From Microbotryomycetes sp. JL201 (lineage: Eukaryota; Basidiomycota; Microbotryomycetes), in NCBI GenBank assembly GCA_033819885.1, contig JAQYUZ010000071.1, forward strand, positions 1 through 38,770: a stretch of 38,770 nucleotides of DNA, given 5' to 3'. The notes below the pieces were generated by a model that was not told where the DNA came from, made no database searches, and was given only the letters and a program-made list of their open reading frames with translations. Position 1 is the first letter of the stretch. Every line of letters begins with the position of its first letter. Position numbers and translations under genes: made by a program. Shown here one piece after another: positions 21,239 to 31,230 of the stretch.

Positions 21239-23355
21239 TCAAATGCCACCATACGCATCCTCGTCATCGATGCCGCCATTGCGCACGCTCAACCTTCGTC
21301 GTCCGCCCGACGGTCCGTGCGGTGGCGACGTAGACACGTCCGAGCTCATGTCGCGCACTGGCGCAAAAGCAGTGTAGCCAGGCAAGGTGGTACAGTGACT
21401 CGTGCGCCTCTCTGCAAACATGATTTCGTCATCGTCGTCGTACGAATCGCTCCGTCGAGACGAAAACACTTGTTGAACGTTCGAGTTGACGGGCGTGCCC
21501 GAGCGCGAAGGAGGTGGCGAACGTCGGCGTCCAGTCGACGCAAGCTCCTCTTGTACGTGGGACAGAGGTCGGGGAGAGCGGTGACGGCCTTCCCACGAAC
21601 CGTTGGCGCTCCCTTCACGAGACAGGTTCGGCGATCCCCGCGCTCCACTGACGGCGGCGACTGGCATTGGCGCAAGAATCGGAAGGTCAGACCTGCTCGA
21701 GTACGCCGAAGCGTTGCTAGGTCCTCGCTCGAGGTGTCCCTGCTGCGACTGTAGTGGCGATGGGGCGCGCTGGTGCTGCCACCCTTGACCAGAGCTAACG
21801 GCGTTCCATTCACCAACTGGAGCCCGTTGCGGCATGTGTTGGGGAGCGTACAAACCGCCATTGAAAGGCAATTGCGGGGAAGTAGCTCGACCAGATGGCA
21901 AGATTTGACCTGGCTGGAATGTCGGCATCGCATTTTGATGGTGCTGCAAATGGTTAAAGTGATTGATGATTGCCGTCGGCGGACGCGGCGTCACGAGTGT
22001 ATTGCCGCGCGCGAGTCCAGGCAGCGCAGCGGCGTGCCCACCCGCGCTCGCGACCGTGTTTGATCGGCCGAGTGCGCCCATGTACTCGGCCATTTCTGGC
22101 GCAACATGTCCATCTGCAGACATGTGCTCGCTCATAAAGTGGTCGTGGTGTGACGAGCCGTGGAATGAGCCTCCGAACGATCCTCCGCCACCGCTCCTCG
22201 AAGCCCACATTTCGTCGTCGAGCATGGCCGACGTGCGCCTGAACTCTTCCTTGTCGAACGGCGACGGCTCATCGTCATCGTCTCTCCTGCGCTTCTTGAA
22301 CAGCGTCACGACGACGTAGGCGATCAAGACGGCGCCAGCAAGAGCACCAGCGACGATACCGATGACGGCGCCTGTTCCAGGCGAGTCGGATTTCGAGCTA
22401 GACGACGCGAGAGCCGTGCCTGAAGAGATGCTCGTCGACGTCGATGTGCGTCCGTTGACGACTATGACGGTCGTGCGCGTAGACCTCGGCAATGTCGCCA
22501 TGGTCGTACGTGAGGTTGTTGTCTCGTCAGCCTCGGTCGTTGTCACCGGACGCGTCGTAGTCTGTTCTCCGCTCAAAAGTCAGCAATCGGCTCCTACGCT
22601 CCGTCTCTGCCACGCACAGTCGTCGTCTGCCGAAAAGAATCCAAAGTCAGCCGTCCGCCACCCCAAGACGTTTGCAGTCTGATCACTCACCGTCGTACTC
22701 TCGGTCGTAGTCGTCGTTGTAGTCGTCGTGGTCGTCGTGGTGCTCGTTGATGCTGTAATTGCAATTGTCAGCCATGTGCGTTAATGTGTGTGACGAGGGG
22801 TTTAAGCGCACTCGTCGTCGACGTCGTGCTGGGCAATGACGTCGGTACAGGCTGCAGAGACGTTGTCGTCGTCGTCGTCGTCGTCGTCCTGACAGGCTCG
22901 TCTGTCGTTGTCCTCGAGGTCGTCTCGGCCGCCGTTGTTGAGCTAGGCGCCGTTGTTTGTTGTGCCGGCGAACTCGTCGTCGCAGGCGGACTGCTCGACG
23001 ATGAGGTCGTAGCAGGCGCCGTCGTCTCACGCCCAGTCGACGTCGTCGTCGTCACGGCCTGCGCTGTCGTGTCTGCAGCTGGCGTAGACGGACGCGTGGG
23101 CGGCAACTGGCGCTTGTCAACAGCCGCGCGCGCCATCATCGCTATCAAGTCGTGTCGACCGTGACGCGCGTGCAACACGCGTCCACCATGCGACAGACCA
23201 TCGTCCAAATTTGTCATTTGCGTCGCTCGCGCCGCACTCGAATGTTGCCGTCGTGCGTTGCGTGCCAGTGCCTGGCGCGGAGGCCCGTGCACGCGAATGG
23301 TTTTCGGACCGCTGCGCACAATACAGGAGGCCATGGGCCGATGGCAAACAGTCAT
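21239..23355 (-). CDS. Single-pass membrane protein with Thr-rich ectodomain and long cytoplasmic tail
   Basis: Architecture resembles fungal wall-stress-sensor or mucin-like surface proteins; no orthologue is assigned. Exons are 23355-22812, 22752-22691, possibly a 9-nt exon 22626-22618, and 22561-21239 (about 645 aa). The ectodomain is dominated by Thr/Ser runs, likely O-mannosylated, preceded by a DKRQ dibasic site that Kex2 might cut. The membrane helix is AVIGIVAGALAGAVLIAYVV followed by a stop-transfer KKRRR. The cytosolic tail of about 340 residues is low complexity with DDDDEPSPF, several RS/SP sites and YDDDDE. From the ATG at 23355 there is no signal peptide, but an in-frame hydrophobic stretch lies just upstream with no ATG (see findings). 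It starts only 74 bases after the Dnm1 stop on the same strand. Confidence 0.72.
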
Positions 23356-23429
23356 TGCAAACAACGGCACGGCGCAACCCCACAAACACAAAAAGAACAA
23401 TGTGATGAACGAGATTTGCAGTCGACAAT

Positions 23430-26400
23430 CTACAGCACTTCGGACAATGTCTGCTCTCACGATCCCAACGTCAGTGTGACCCATCCCCGTCTTCGAATTC
23501 ATCCAACTACCATCGCAACTCACCTGAAAAGCCTCACGATACGCCTGCAACAGCCCCTTGACGCGCGTTCGCTCGGCCACGAGCCCCTCGTCTTCAAACA
23601 ACAAATCTGCAAACAGACTCTCTTTGTACAATGACGCCACGAGCCTGTTTTGTACGCTCTCGCGCGAGAAATTGACGAGCAGATCTGTTGCGGCCAGTCA
23701 GACCGGCGTGTTTCCCAATGACTCTCTATCGTCGAAAACAGGGTACTCACGCATGATGGCTTTCGGTACGAGGTCTTGAATCATTTGTCGAACGATCGAA
23801 AAGTAACTCGAAATCAACACTCGAATCAGCGCCGTCTCCATCTCTTGCCGGTCAGTCAGCGTATTGGTCGAATCGGCTTGCGGTACCTGACCGTCGTATG
23901 CAATCTCAGCGTCCGGTCGAGCACAACACTCGCTACGCGACTTACGGCCTCGAGGTGTTTGTCCAAGCTCTTCATGTCAAACGCAGCGGCGTTGCCCTCC
24001 AAGCCTTTGCGCCCGCTGAGCGGATTGTCCGACCGGTCGCCAGCCATGAGCATTGATGCACCCGCGAACCCGGATCCTCGGCCGGCGGACCCGACAACAA
24101 CAGTGCCGTCAGTCATACGACTTGGTGCTGCTCCATGGTGGTGGCTTGTCGGTCCCGCGGAACCGAGGTGGTCTTGGCCACCGAAAAAGTAGTTGAGGAA
24201 CGATTCTTTGGCGCTGTTCGAGTGCGCTGCACCAACGCCTGCCGCGTACGATTGTCCAAATCCAGACGGCGGCGCAGCCAGACCATGCCGACTCGGGGCG
24301 GCTGACGATGATGTAGGCGAGTCATGCACGCCGTTCGTGCGCAAAGCGCTCACGTCTGGTCCGTTTCTCGACCGGTCGTGGATCGTGGAAGATGCCGATC
24401 GTGTCTTGGCGTCGGTCCTGCCTCCAACCTTTCCGTTCGAAACCATGTATCCAGGCACGTCGTCTTCGTCCTCGGCTCCTGAACCGCCTGCGATAGTCGT
24501 CGTACGTTCGACGCCGTCATCAGAGTGAGCCTTTTTCGTCAAGCCTTCGATTGCGTGTTGTTTCTTAGCATGCACGTCTCGTTGTGCTTCTTGAGCTGCG
24601 GCCGCCGATCCTTGTACGAATGCCGGATGGTTCGTGTTGATGTACGCGGCTTGAATGGCGATCAAAGACTGGACGTACTCAGACGTCGGACCCAGTCGCT
24701 CCCTCAACAGTTCCGACACAACTTCGATAATCTGAGCGTGCAATCGGGGGTACCGCTGGAGTTCTGCGCTCGTGCAGTTGTGACAGATTTTCATCAGCTC
24801 TTCGTACACGAGTTCGACGCAGCGTTGACTCGGCGGCTCAAGCAGCTTGATCTGGGGCTTGATCAACAAGTCAAAGGCCGCTTCTGGTACAAACAAGCTC
24901 GGCCGAGGTCCGGTAGAGTTGCGAATAGCTGTGCGGATGTCTTGAACTGTCAGATTCTGAGTAGGGTTGATCGACTCTAGCGCGTGACCAAACACATCGT
25001 GAAAGATGTAGTATATACGCGCGCCGCCACAGAGTTCCTTTGTCGACACTTCGAGGTTGGTGCCGTCGATTGACGCGACAAAGTCGCGCACAAACTGCGT
25101 CATAAGTTGCAAGATCAACGAACCGCGGTGCTGCTCGCCCGTGAACGTTGGGTCGCCGAACGCGTTCAGCTCTTGCTGTGTTTGGCCCATCAGGGTGTTC
25201 AGACGCGCCTTCATATCGGGCAACTTGTCACGGATATGGTTCATCAAGACTTGGTTGAGCGTCTTTGCTAAAAACTTGGTGCCGCATCGGTGCGCAATAT
25301 TACGGTACCCGGGATGGTTCCTGAAGAACTCGCGCTCGGCCTCGATGTGCTCTTCCATGGGTTTGTTGGCGTTGATGTCGGCCTGGCTGCGTCCTACGAC
25401 ACCGATGAAACCGAGTTTGAGCGGGTATACGCGACCGGTCAGAATGTCGAGCGCGTTAGTTCCGGCGTCCATCAAGTCGAGCTTGGTCAAGACACCGATC
25501 GTGCGCCTGCCCTGCGGGTCAACGGCGCGAGCCAGCTTGAGCGACTCGGAGTTGGCCAGGTCGACGTTAGCTGGCGAGATGGCAAGGATGACGCAATTGG
25601 GCTTGGAGACGTAGTCGAGCACGAGATTGCGAATCTGCCGCTCAATATCTGTCGGTTGGTCGCCGACCGGAATTTTTGTCAGACCGGGCAAGTCAACAAG
25701 CGTCAAGTTGAGAACGTTGGGCGAGTAAATTTCTGCTCGCGTGTCCCGAACAGAAGGTCAGCAATGTGCGTGCTGTGAAATAAAAAGCCGAAGTCATGTA
25801 CTCAGGTGGATCGGCAAGCGCGAAATGCCTTTGTTGCCACCGGCGACGCGCAACGTCTCGGACTCTATCTCTTTGCGAATCTCGCCAAAGTCGTAGAAGC
25901 GCTTGTCGACGTGAAGGAATTCACCGTAGTCCATAGGTGCTGTGGCGGCATAGGCGGAGGAGCTGTCTTGGCCTTGTGTGGTCGACGACGGAGGGAGCGG
26001 AGGTGGCGTGTGTACGAGCTGCAGCACGAGCGGCCGGCGCGTAACGATACCCTGTCCGCGTGGCAAAAAGTCGCGTCCAACGATACTACGGACATAGAAC
26101 GTCAGAGCCAGTGTGCCGCGCGGTAGCTCGCCGAAGTCTCGACTCACGTCTCGAGCACGGAGGACTTGCCGCTGCTCTGCGACCCTCTGCATGCGCATGC
26201 AGTAATCCAGACTGGAGCGTCAGCTGATGCTCACGGTGGCGGAATGCTGTCGTGCGCTTACACGACGACAATCTGTGGCAGGTCGACCGCATCGCCGCCG
26301 ACGGCCGAGAATGCTATGGACAGGCAGCAGATGTCAGAGAACGATAGCGTGTCGAGGTAAAAAAAAGGTCATTCAGGGCGTGCGGATGGATGGATGTGCC

Positions 26401-26509
26401 GAACGATGGGTTGTCCGGACTGATTATCGTCGCACGTCTCGCGTTCACGCGCAAGAGACTTACTGGCCTGCAGCTTGTTAACGACCTCGATCAAGTCCTT
26501 GTCCATCAT
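23430..26509 (-). CDS. DNM1: Dynamin-related GTPase Dnm1 (mitochondrial/peroxisomal fission)
   Basis: A large GTPase that assembles on organelle membranes and drives scission. Eight exons (26509-26464, 26313-26262, 26186-26148, 26085-25802, 25732-23946, 23886-23751, 23684-23524, 23450-23430) give 841 aa. The GTPase domain holds the P-loop [12 protein letters not shown], switch region [26 protein letters not shown] and TKLD. Middle and stalk regions follow ([13 protein letters not shown]). The variable B-insert is long, Ser/Gly-rich, and includes [11 protein letters not shown] as in Dnm1 proteins. The GED reads [20 protein letters not shown] and ends AYREAFQ plus TLSEVL from a 21-nt last exon. 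The B-insert motif favours Dnm1 over Vps1, though orthology is not tested. The start is the first of two adjacent ATGs. It is divergent from the TBC gene. Confidence 0.92.
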
Positions 26510-26910
26510 TTGACCGGCTCGTCAGCAGGCTGGAGCTGCGCGAGAAAGGTAGGGATGCAAGAAAGAGCCGCTCCGTTCGACTGTGCTCGCTGCGGTTCTG
26601 TAGATGACAAGCGACTGCCCAAGCGCGATTTTCCTCTTTCTCGGAGAGAGTGAGCGAACGAGAGGCTGTTCCGGGAGTGTTTGACGGCGGAATGCGTGCG
26701 TGTACGAACGTGAATTGCCCCGGCTTTGCAACGAACGCGATGACGCGCGCCACCGGCACAACGCGCGGTGCCAGAATGTTGTGCAGCAGTCGGCCCAAGC
26801 AGAAGCATAACTCGCTCATATGGCCTGCCAGCCCTCTCTGTGCGTCAGAGTAATTCGCTATTGACATGTTTGAATACTTGCGAGGCTCGAGCGCTTGCTG
26901 CTCAGCCGCC
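26510..26910. promoter_or_regulatory. Divergent promoter between DNM1 and the TBC gene
   Basis: A 401-base region between two start codons pointing away from each other. A 156-codon minus-strand frame crosses it (26948-26478) but overlaps both true first exons, has no domain, and is rejected. No TATA element is clear. Confidence 0.45.
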
Positions 26911-28636
26911 ATGTCCGTCTCGGCCGACGAGTTCCTTGACGTGCTCAACGCAGAGCAGTCAGTTGATCGTACATCAACACGCGTGTGAGTGATGGCATAC
27001 TGATCGGCTTGTGCACATGCAGGTACGTCGACTTGGACAAGCTGCGGTCATTCGCCCGCTACGGCATTCCAGCAAACGTCAGAGGCGTCAGTTGATCAAC
27101 TCGTTGCGTACAATCTCCCGCTACACTGACAGCCTTGCCGGTGTGCAGGAAGTATGGTTATACCTGCTCGGCGTGCTGTCGCAGGATCGCAGTCAGTCAT
27201 TACCACGTCTCTTTTCCTGGGCAACAACAAGTTGATCGCATATGACCCCATTTTCGACAGCAAACGAGATTAGTACGGCCAAAGCTCGTCATGTGCGGGC
27301 ACGCGCGCCCTCAACTGACCCCTGCTCATGACACAAAACAGCATCGGTCCGCAGCAAGTATGCAAGCTACACTGCAATGGACAAGAATCCAATTCATTCC
27401 AATCGAATCAGGCTAGAGTGCACGCGCTATTACCAAAGAAAGCTATTGCCGCAAATTAAAAGGCGAAGGCAGCAACAGCAGTATCAGCACGCTCAAGCTA
27501 CGGCGCAGCAGCAACAGGTACAAGCACAAGCTCATGCGCAGGCAACGGCCCAACCGGACGCAACGCCACCAGCTCCAGCCCCAACTTCGATGGCGCTCGC
27601 CACCGGAAACAAGGCTACCGTGCCCCTGCCAGATCCAGACTCGTCTTCAATCGCCGGCGGTGCTCTCGCTCGATCACGCACTTTTTCATCAACTCAACCG
27701 GCAAAAAGTGGCACTTTGTCCTTGCAGTCTACAATCGCCGGCAGGGACGACGAGCCGATCGACATTGTCGCGTTCACAACAAGCGTCGAAAATGTCATTA
27801 GCGCTTACCTGAACAGAAATACTTCTCTCGAATACAATGCCAACCTCGTCCAGATGGCGGCGCCCGTAAGTCCTGCCCACCCGCGGTCAGCCGCGAGCGT
27901 CGAGTCATTAACGCTAGCGTCACCGTTTGCGCAGTTTGTGTGGACACTCAAGACAGAAGCAGGCATGTACTTTTGTTTCGAGCGCCTGATGTCGATGTAT
28001 GGTCCGTACACGATGCGCTTTCGCTCAGCCATGCGATAGCGCTGACTGCTCCACACACTATTACAGAGGACTATACGTCTGCCCGACCCCTTTCCGCTCG
28101 CATGTCATTCTTCTTGATGCTGTTCAGACAATTCTTACCAGACTTGCATGCGTACTTTGAAGAGGAAGCAGTCGACATGCGAGAGTTGGCCTCGGCCTGG
28201 TTGGACGACTTGTTTGCAAGAGAGATGCAAATCGCCACATTGATGCGCGTATGGGGTGAGTCTTTTCAGCTTGTACACCATCACTTTTCAACTTGCTCAA
28301 CGTATCGTTATGGGTGCACATCACGAACGAGCAGACGTCTACTTTTCGATCAACGACCCGCTCGAATTTCACACGTACGTGTGCTTGTCAATCTTGATGA
28401 CATTGAAAGAGTCATTGGAAGAATTGGATCAGTCGGAAGTGAGGAGCATGCTCCTGAGTTTGCCACCGCTTGACGTCGACAGGGTCAGTCCCCTTTTCGC
28501 TATTCGGCCTTGCCTTCTTGCGCGGTCTTGTACCATCGTTGACTCTCGAAAAAAATGGCTTGTGCTGCAGCTCATTGTCGAGGCGACAAATTTGAGATTG
28601 TCATATCAACATTCACAACCTCGTTCGGGCCATTAG
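26911..28636 (+). CDS. TBC-domain (Rab-GAP-like) protein
   Basis: TBC proteins usually stimulate GTP hydrolysis by Rab GTPases in membrane traffic. Nine exons (26911-26957, 27023-27086, 27149-27191, 27261-27272, 27342-27865, 27935-28001, 28067-28255, 28335-28483, 28571-28636) give 386 aa. TBC marks in order are FARYGIPANVRGEVWLYLLG, KNPIHSNRIRLECTRYYQR, VENVISAYLNRN, APFVWTLKTEAGMYFCFERL, FLPDLHAYFEEEAVDMRELA, ARLMRVWG-like WLDDLFAREMQIATLMRVWG, and the C-terminal helices with SLEELDQSEVRSMLLSL. A Gln/Ala-rich insert (about residues 100-175) interrupts the domain. The Arg-finger motif is IRLECTR, with Glu for the usual Asp, and no YxQ Gln finger is visible, so catalytic ability is uncertain. 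Exon 4 is 12 nt. The stop is 113 bases from the convergent neighbour. Confidence 0.87.
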
Positions 28637-28749
28637 TCTCAAGGATCTTTTCAAACGTTGTCCTTTGCTTGTTGTCATCCATAATTGCATACAATTTACG
28701 TATAGAAAAGGCCCACCATACTCAATCCATTGCGTTCGGACCAAAACAT

Positions 28750-31230
28750 TCACAATGCCATACCAACTTGAGCCGGTCCCTCTTGACCGTCGTCATCGTC
28801 AGAGTCCGACTCGTCAAACTCTGCATAAGGGTCTCGAACCTGAGCGTCCTTGGCAGCTTGTTCTACCTGACGTTGTTGCCTTTTGACGCTCATGCTGCGC
28901 TTGCTCGCTCGACTCTGCGCCATCTGTCCGCGGTCGAACGAAGCTCTGCCGAGCTCGACGTCGTTCAAACCGTGTACAGGTCGCTCTTCTACTGGGCCGT
29001 CAAAAGGTGACCGTGCACGTTCATGCACATTGTCCACTGTCGCCATCATCGTTGCCGACAATGGCACTTCGTCCTGGATCGCCGAGCCTCTGTGGAACGC
29101 CTTCTCGTCGTACTCATCCTGGTCGACCACCTTTTCACCAAATTGAGCGTTCCAACCTGAATAGTCAACGACGGCATTCGGTGACCGTTCAAGCTCGTTC
29201 GTTGGTGGCTTCCGAGCTCCACCAATAAACGGTCGAGACAGAGACTTGAGCCATTTCTTTGCCGGTTGGCTGATAAATTGACTGGCCGATTTCGTCAACC
29301 TGTTGCCGCCACCGCCAACAGCGCTATCGGCATGCATAGGACTTTTGTTGGCACGTGTGACGGGCCTCGATGTGGCCCCTCCGGCAAGAATGGCTTGTGT
29401 CGCGTACGAAGCAAGCGCTTCATCTGGGGACCTGATGGCCTCGTCGCCGATCATGGGCAGACGGACCGATCGCCGGCTCGTGTCGACATGCAAAGCTGGC
29501 TTTGGAACACGTGGCACATCGCGTGCAGACGCCAACGAAAGTCGCTTTGTCGCTGACAAGCCGCCTACGCCGTCGCCACTGTCTGGCGTTGAAGCGCCGT
29601 CTTGACGCATCATGGCAACTGCAGGCAAGCCGGCGATATCGTTTCGCAAGCTAGAGGCTATCGAAGCTTTGTAGGCGTTGCCACCAGGTTGACGAGCCCT
29701 CGCGCCTGGAGACATTGGAGCCGACAATTCTTCCATTGTTCCAGAGCGAGAGACGAGGGGCGCGTGAGCGAGCTCGCCTTCGACGTCGTCGGCGAGGCTC
29801 GACTTGCTCTGGGCGCTTCCGTTGGACGAGCCAGACGCTGACCGCGCAGAATGATACACAGTCTGATCTGATTCTGCGCGGTGCAATTTCGGTTTCGAAA
29901 CTGGCACGCCCAAACTGCTCGATGATTTTGCTGAACGGTGATTCGACATTGAAGACAAGTTATTGTGCATGCTGTGAGGACGAGGGACTGGTGGACCTGT
30001 CCGAGAGCTGCTGAAGCTAGGTCTTTGATGGTGATCGAGTCCGGCGAAACTGATCCGACTGATGCGTTCGCCCGAGCCAATCTGGCGCATTTCGGCGGCA
30101 GGTGGGGCACGGACCGTGCTGTTGCCGCCGAGAGGAGACGGTACGTTCGCGCTGTACGTTGACCCCGGTCTACCGTCCGAGCCTGTCGCGTACGGAGGAC
30201 GCGCATGTCCAGACATGCCAGATCGAATCGAAGCAGCACTGGCGCCAGGATGGAAAGAGCCAGGTCGTGAAGCCATCGACACACGAGGTTGCCATGTACC
30301 GTGCGATACCATAGACATGCGTTCGTCAACCACCTGTGGGGGTTGCCATCATCAGGAGGGAAGCGGTGCGCGAAACCTATCGATCAACTGACCGCGGACC
30401 ACCTCTTTTGCTCTGGCTTTTTGCGCCATCGGCTCCACAGCAAGAATACAGCCACAGCCACGGCTACGGCTAGCAGCGGAATAGCCACGGCCGCGCCGAG
30501 CTTGCCACCCGTCAATCCCCCGGCGTGCGATTCTCGTTGACCTCCAGCTGATTCTACAGAGGGGCCCGTGTAGGCTGGCAGGGGTCCCGTGTTTGTCAGC
30601 GATGGATATCTGAGGAAGGCGGTGTTAGTTGAACGAGTTGCCGCCACTGGAAGAACAAGAGGGTGCCACTGACGAGCCGTTGTAAAAGACGACGAACGAA
30701 GGGCCTGCAGCGACCGGCGTGTCCCAAATTGGATTTCCACTCGGTACGAGGGAAAACTGACGAGTTTGTGACCGACTCATCAGTGTCTCGCGCCCGCCGG
30801 ATCATCTCGAATCTGCCGTAGCACTGACCTGTGCCGTGATCCTGCCAGCGCCTGTTGAAGCGTTCCACCATGTTGGGTTGAGCTGTGTCGAGAGTTTGTT
30901 TGATTGAAAATCGACACTTTGCCACAAGTGGACGGGCAGCATGCCGTCCTTGTCTGTCTGGACGCTCAGCAAGACGTCGACGGACGCGCCGAATTGCTGC
31001 TCCTGGTCTGCGGCGCACTGTGCATCCCATGTGATGTCTACAGGCGCCAATACCGGCACGAGTGACCTGCTCTTGGGGAACGTGTACAGCTGGCACGCAG
31101 TGGCTGCTTGTCGTCGTCGCAAAGGCCCGTGCGCGTGCGCGTGCGCACGGTGGAACACGCCGTCCCACGAGGTCGAGGACGCCGATTGACCACGGTCAGA
31201 AGACAGATTAAATTTGCGAAACCCCTGCAT
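28750..31230 (-). CDS. Single-pass membrane protein with Cys-containing ectodomain and 530-residue tail
   Basis: It fits an unnamed group of basidiomycete surface proteins with a beta-rich ectodomain, one helix and a long cytosolic tail; function is unknown. Exons are 31230-30829, 30756-30635, 30609-30393 and 30333-28750 (774 aa). Ectodomain marks are ACQLYTFPKSRSLVPVLAPV, DITWDAQC, VHLWQSVDF, TQLNPTWWN and WDTPVAAGPSFVVFYNGS. The helix is AAVAIPLLAVAVAVAVFLLW followed by SRWRKK. The tail is Ser/Pro-rich with many RSP and TP sites, a basic patch (PAKKWLKSLSRPF), and an acidic end (FDESDSDDDDGQEG). No signal peptide is seen from this ATG or the one at 31260; an upstream exon may be missing. 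It is convergent with the TBC gene. Confidence 0.72.

Noticed and set aside
21164-21933. Long open frames on both strands (196 aa plus, 195 aa minus)
   Set aside because: They are shadows of the cytoplasmic tail exon of the minus-strand membrane protein; composition is Arg-rich with no domain.
22618-22626. A 9-nt microexon in the Thr-rich membrane protein
   Set aside because: It is consistent in frame, but the region is a Thr-codon repeat, so a single longer intron from 22690 to 22562 works equally well. Not counted among the microexons.
22684-23164. Arg-rich and Val-rich frames over the GTC-repeat region
   Set aside because: Off-frame readings of the ACG/ACC Thr-repeat coding sequence of the membrane protein.
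26478-26948. 156-codon minus-strand frame
   Set aside because: It overlaps the real first exons of both DNM1 and the TBC gene and crosses their divergent promoter; no family features.
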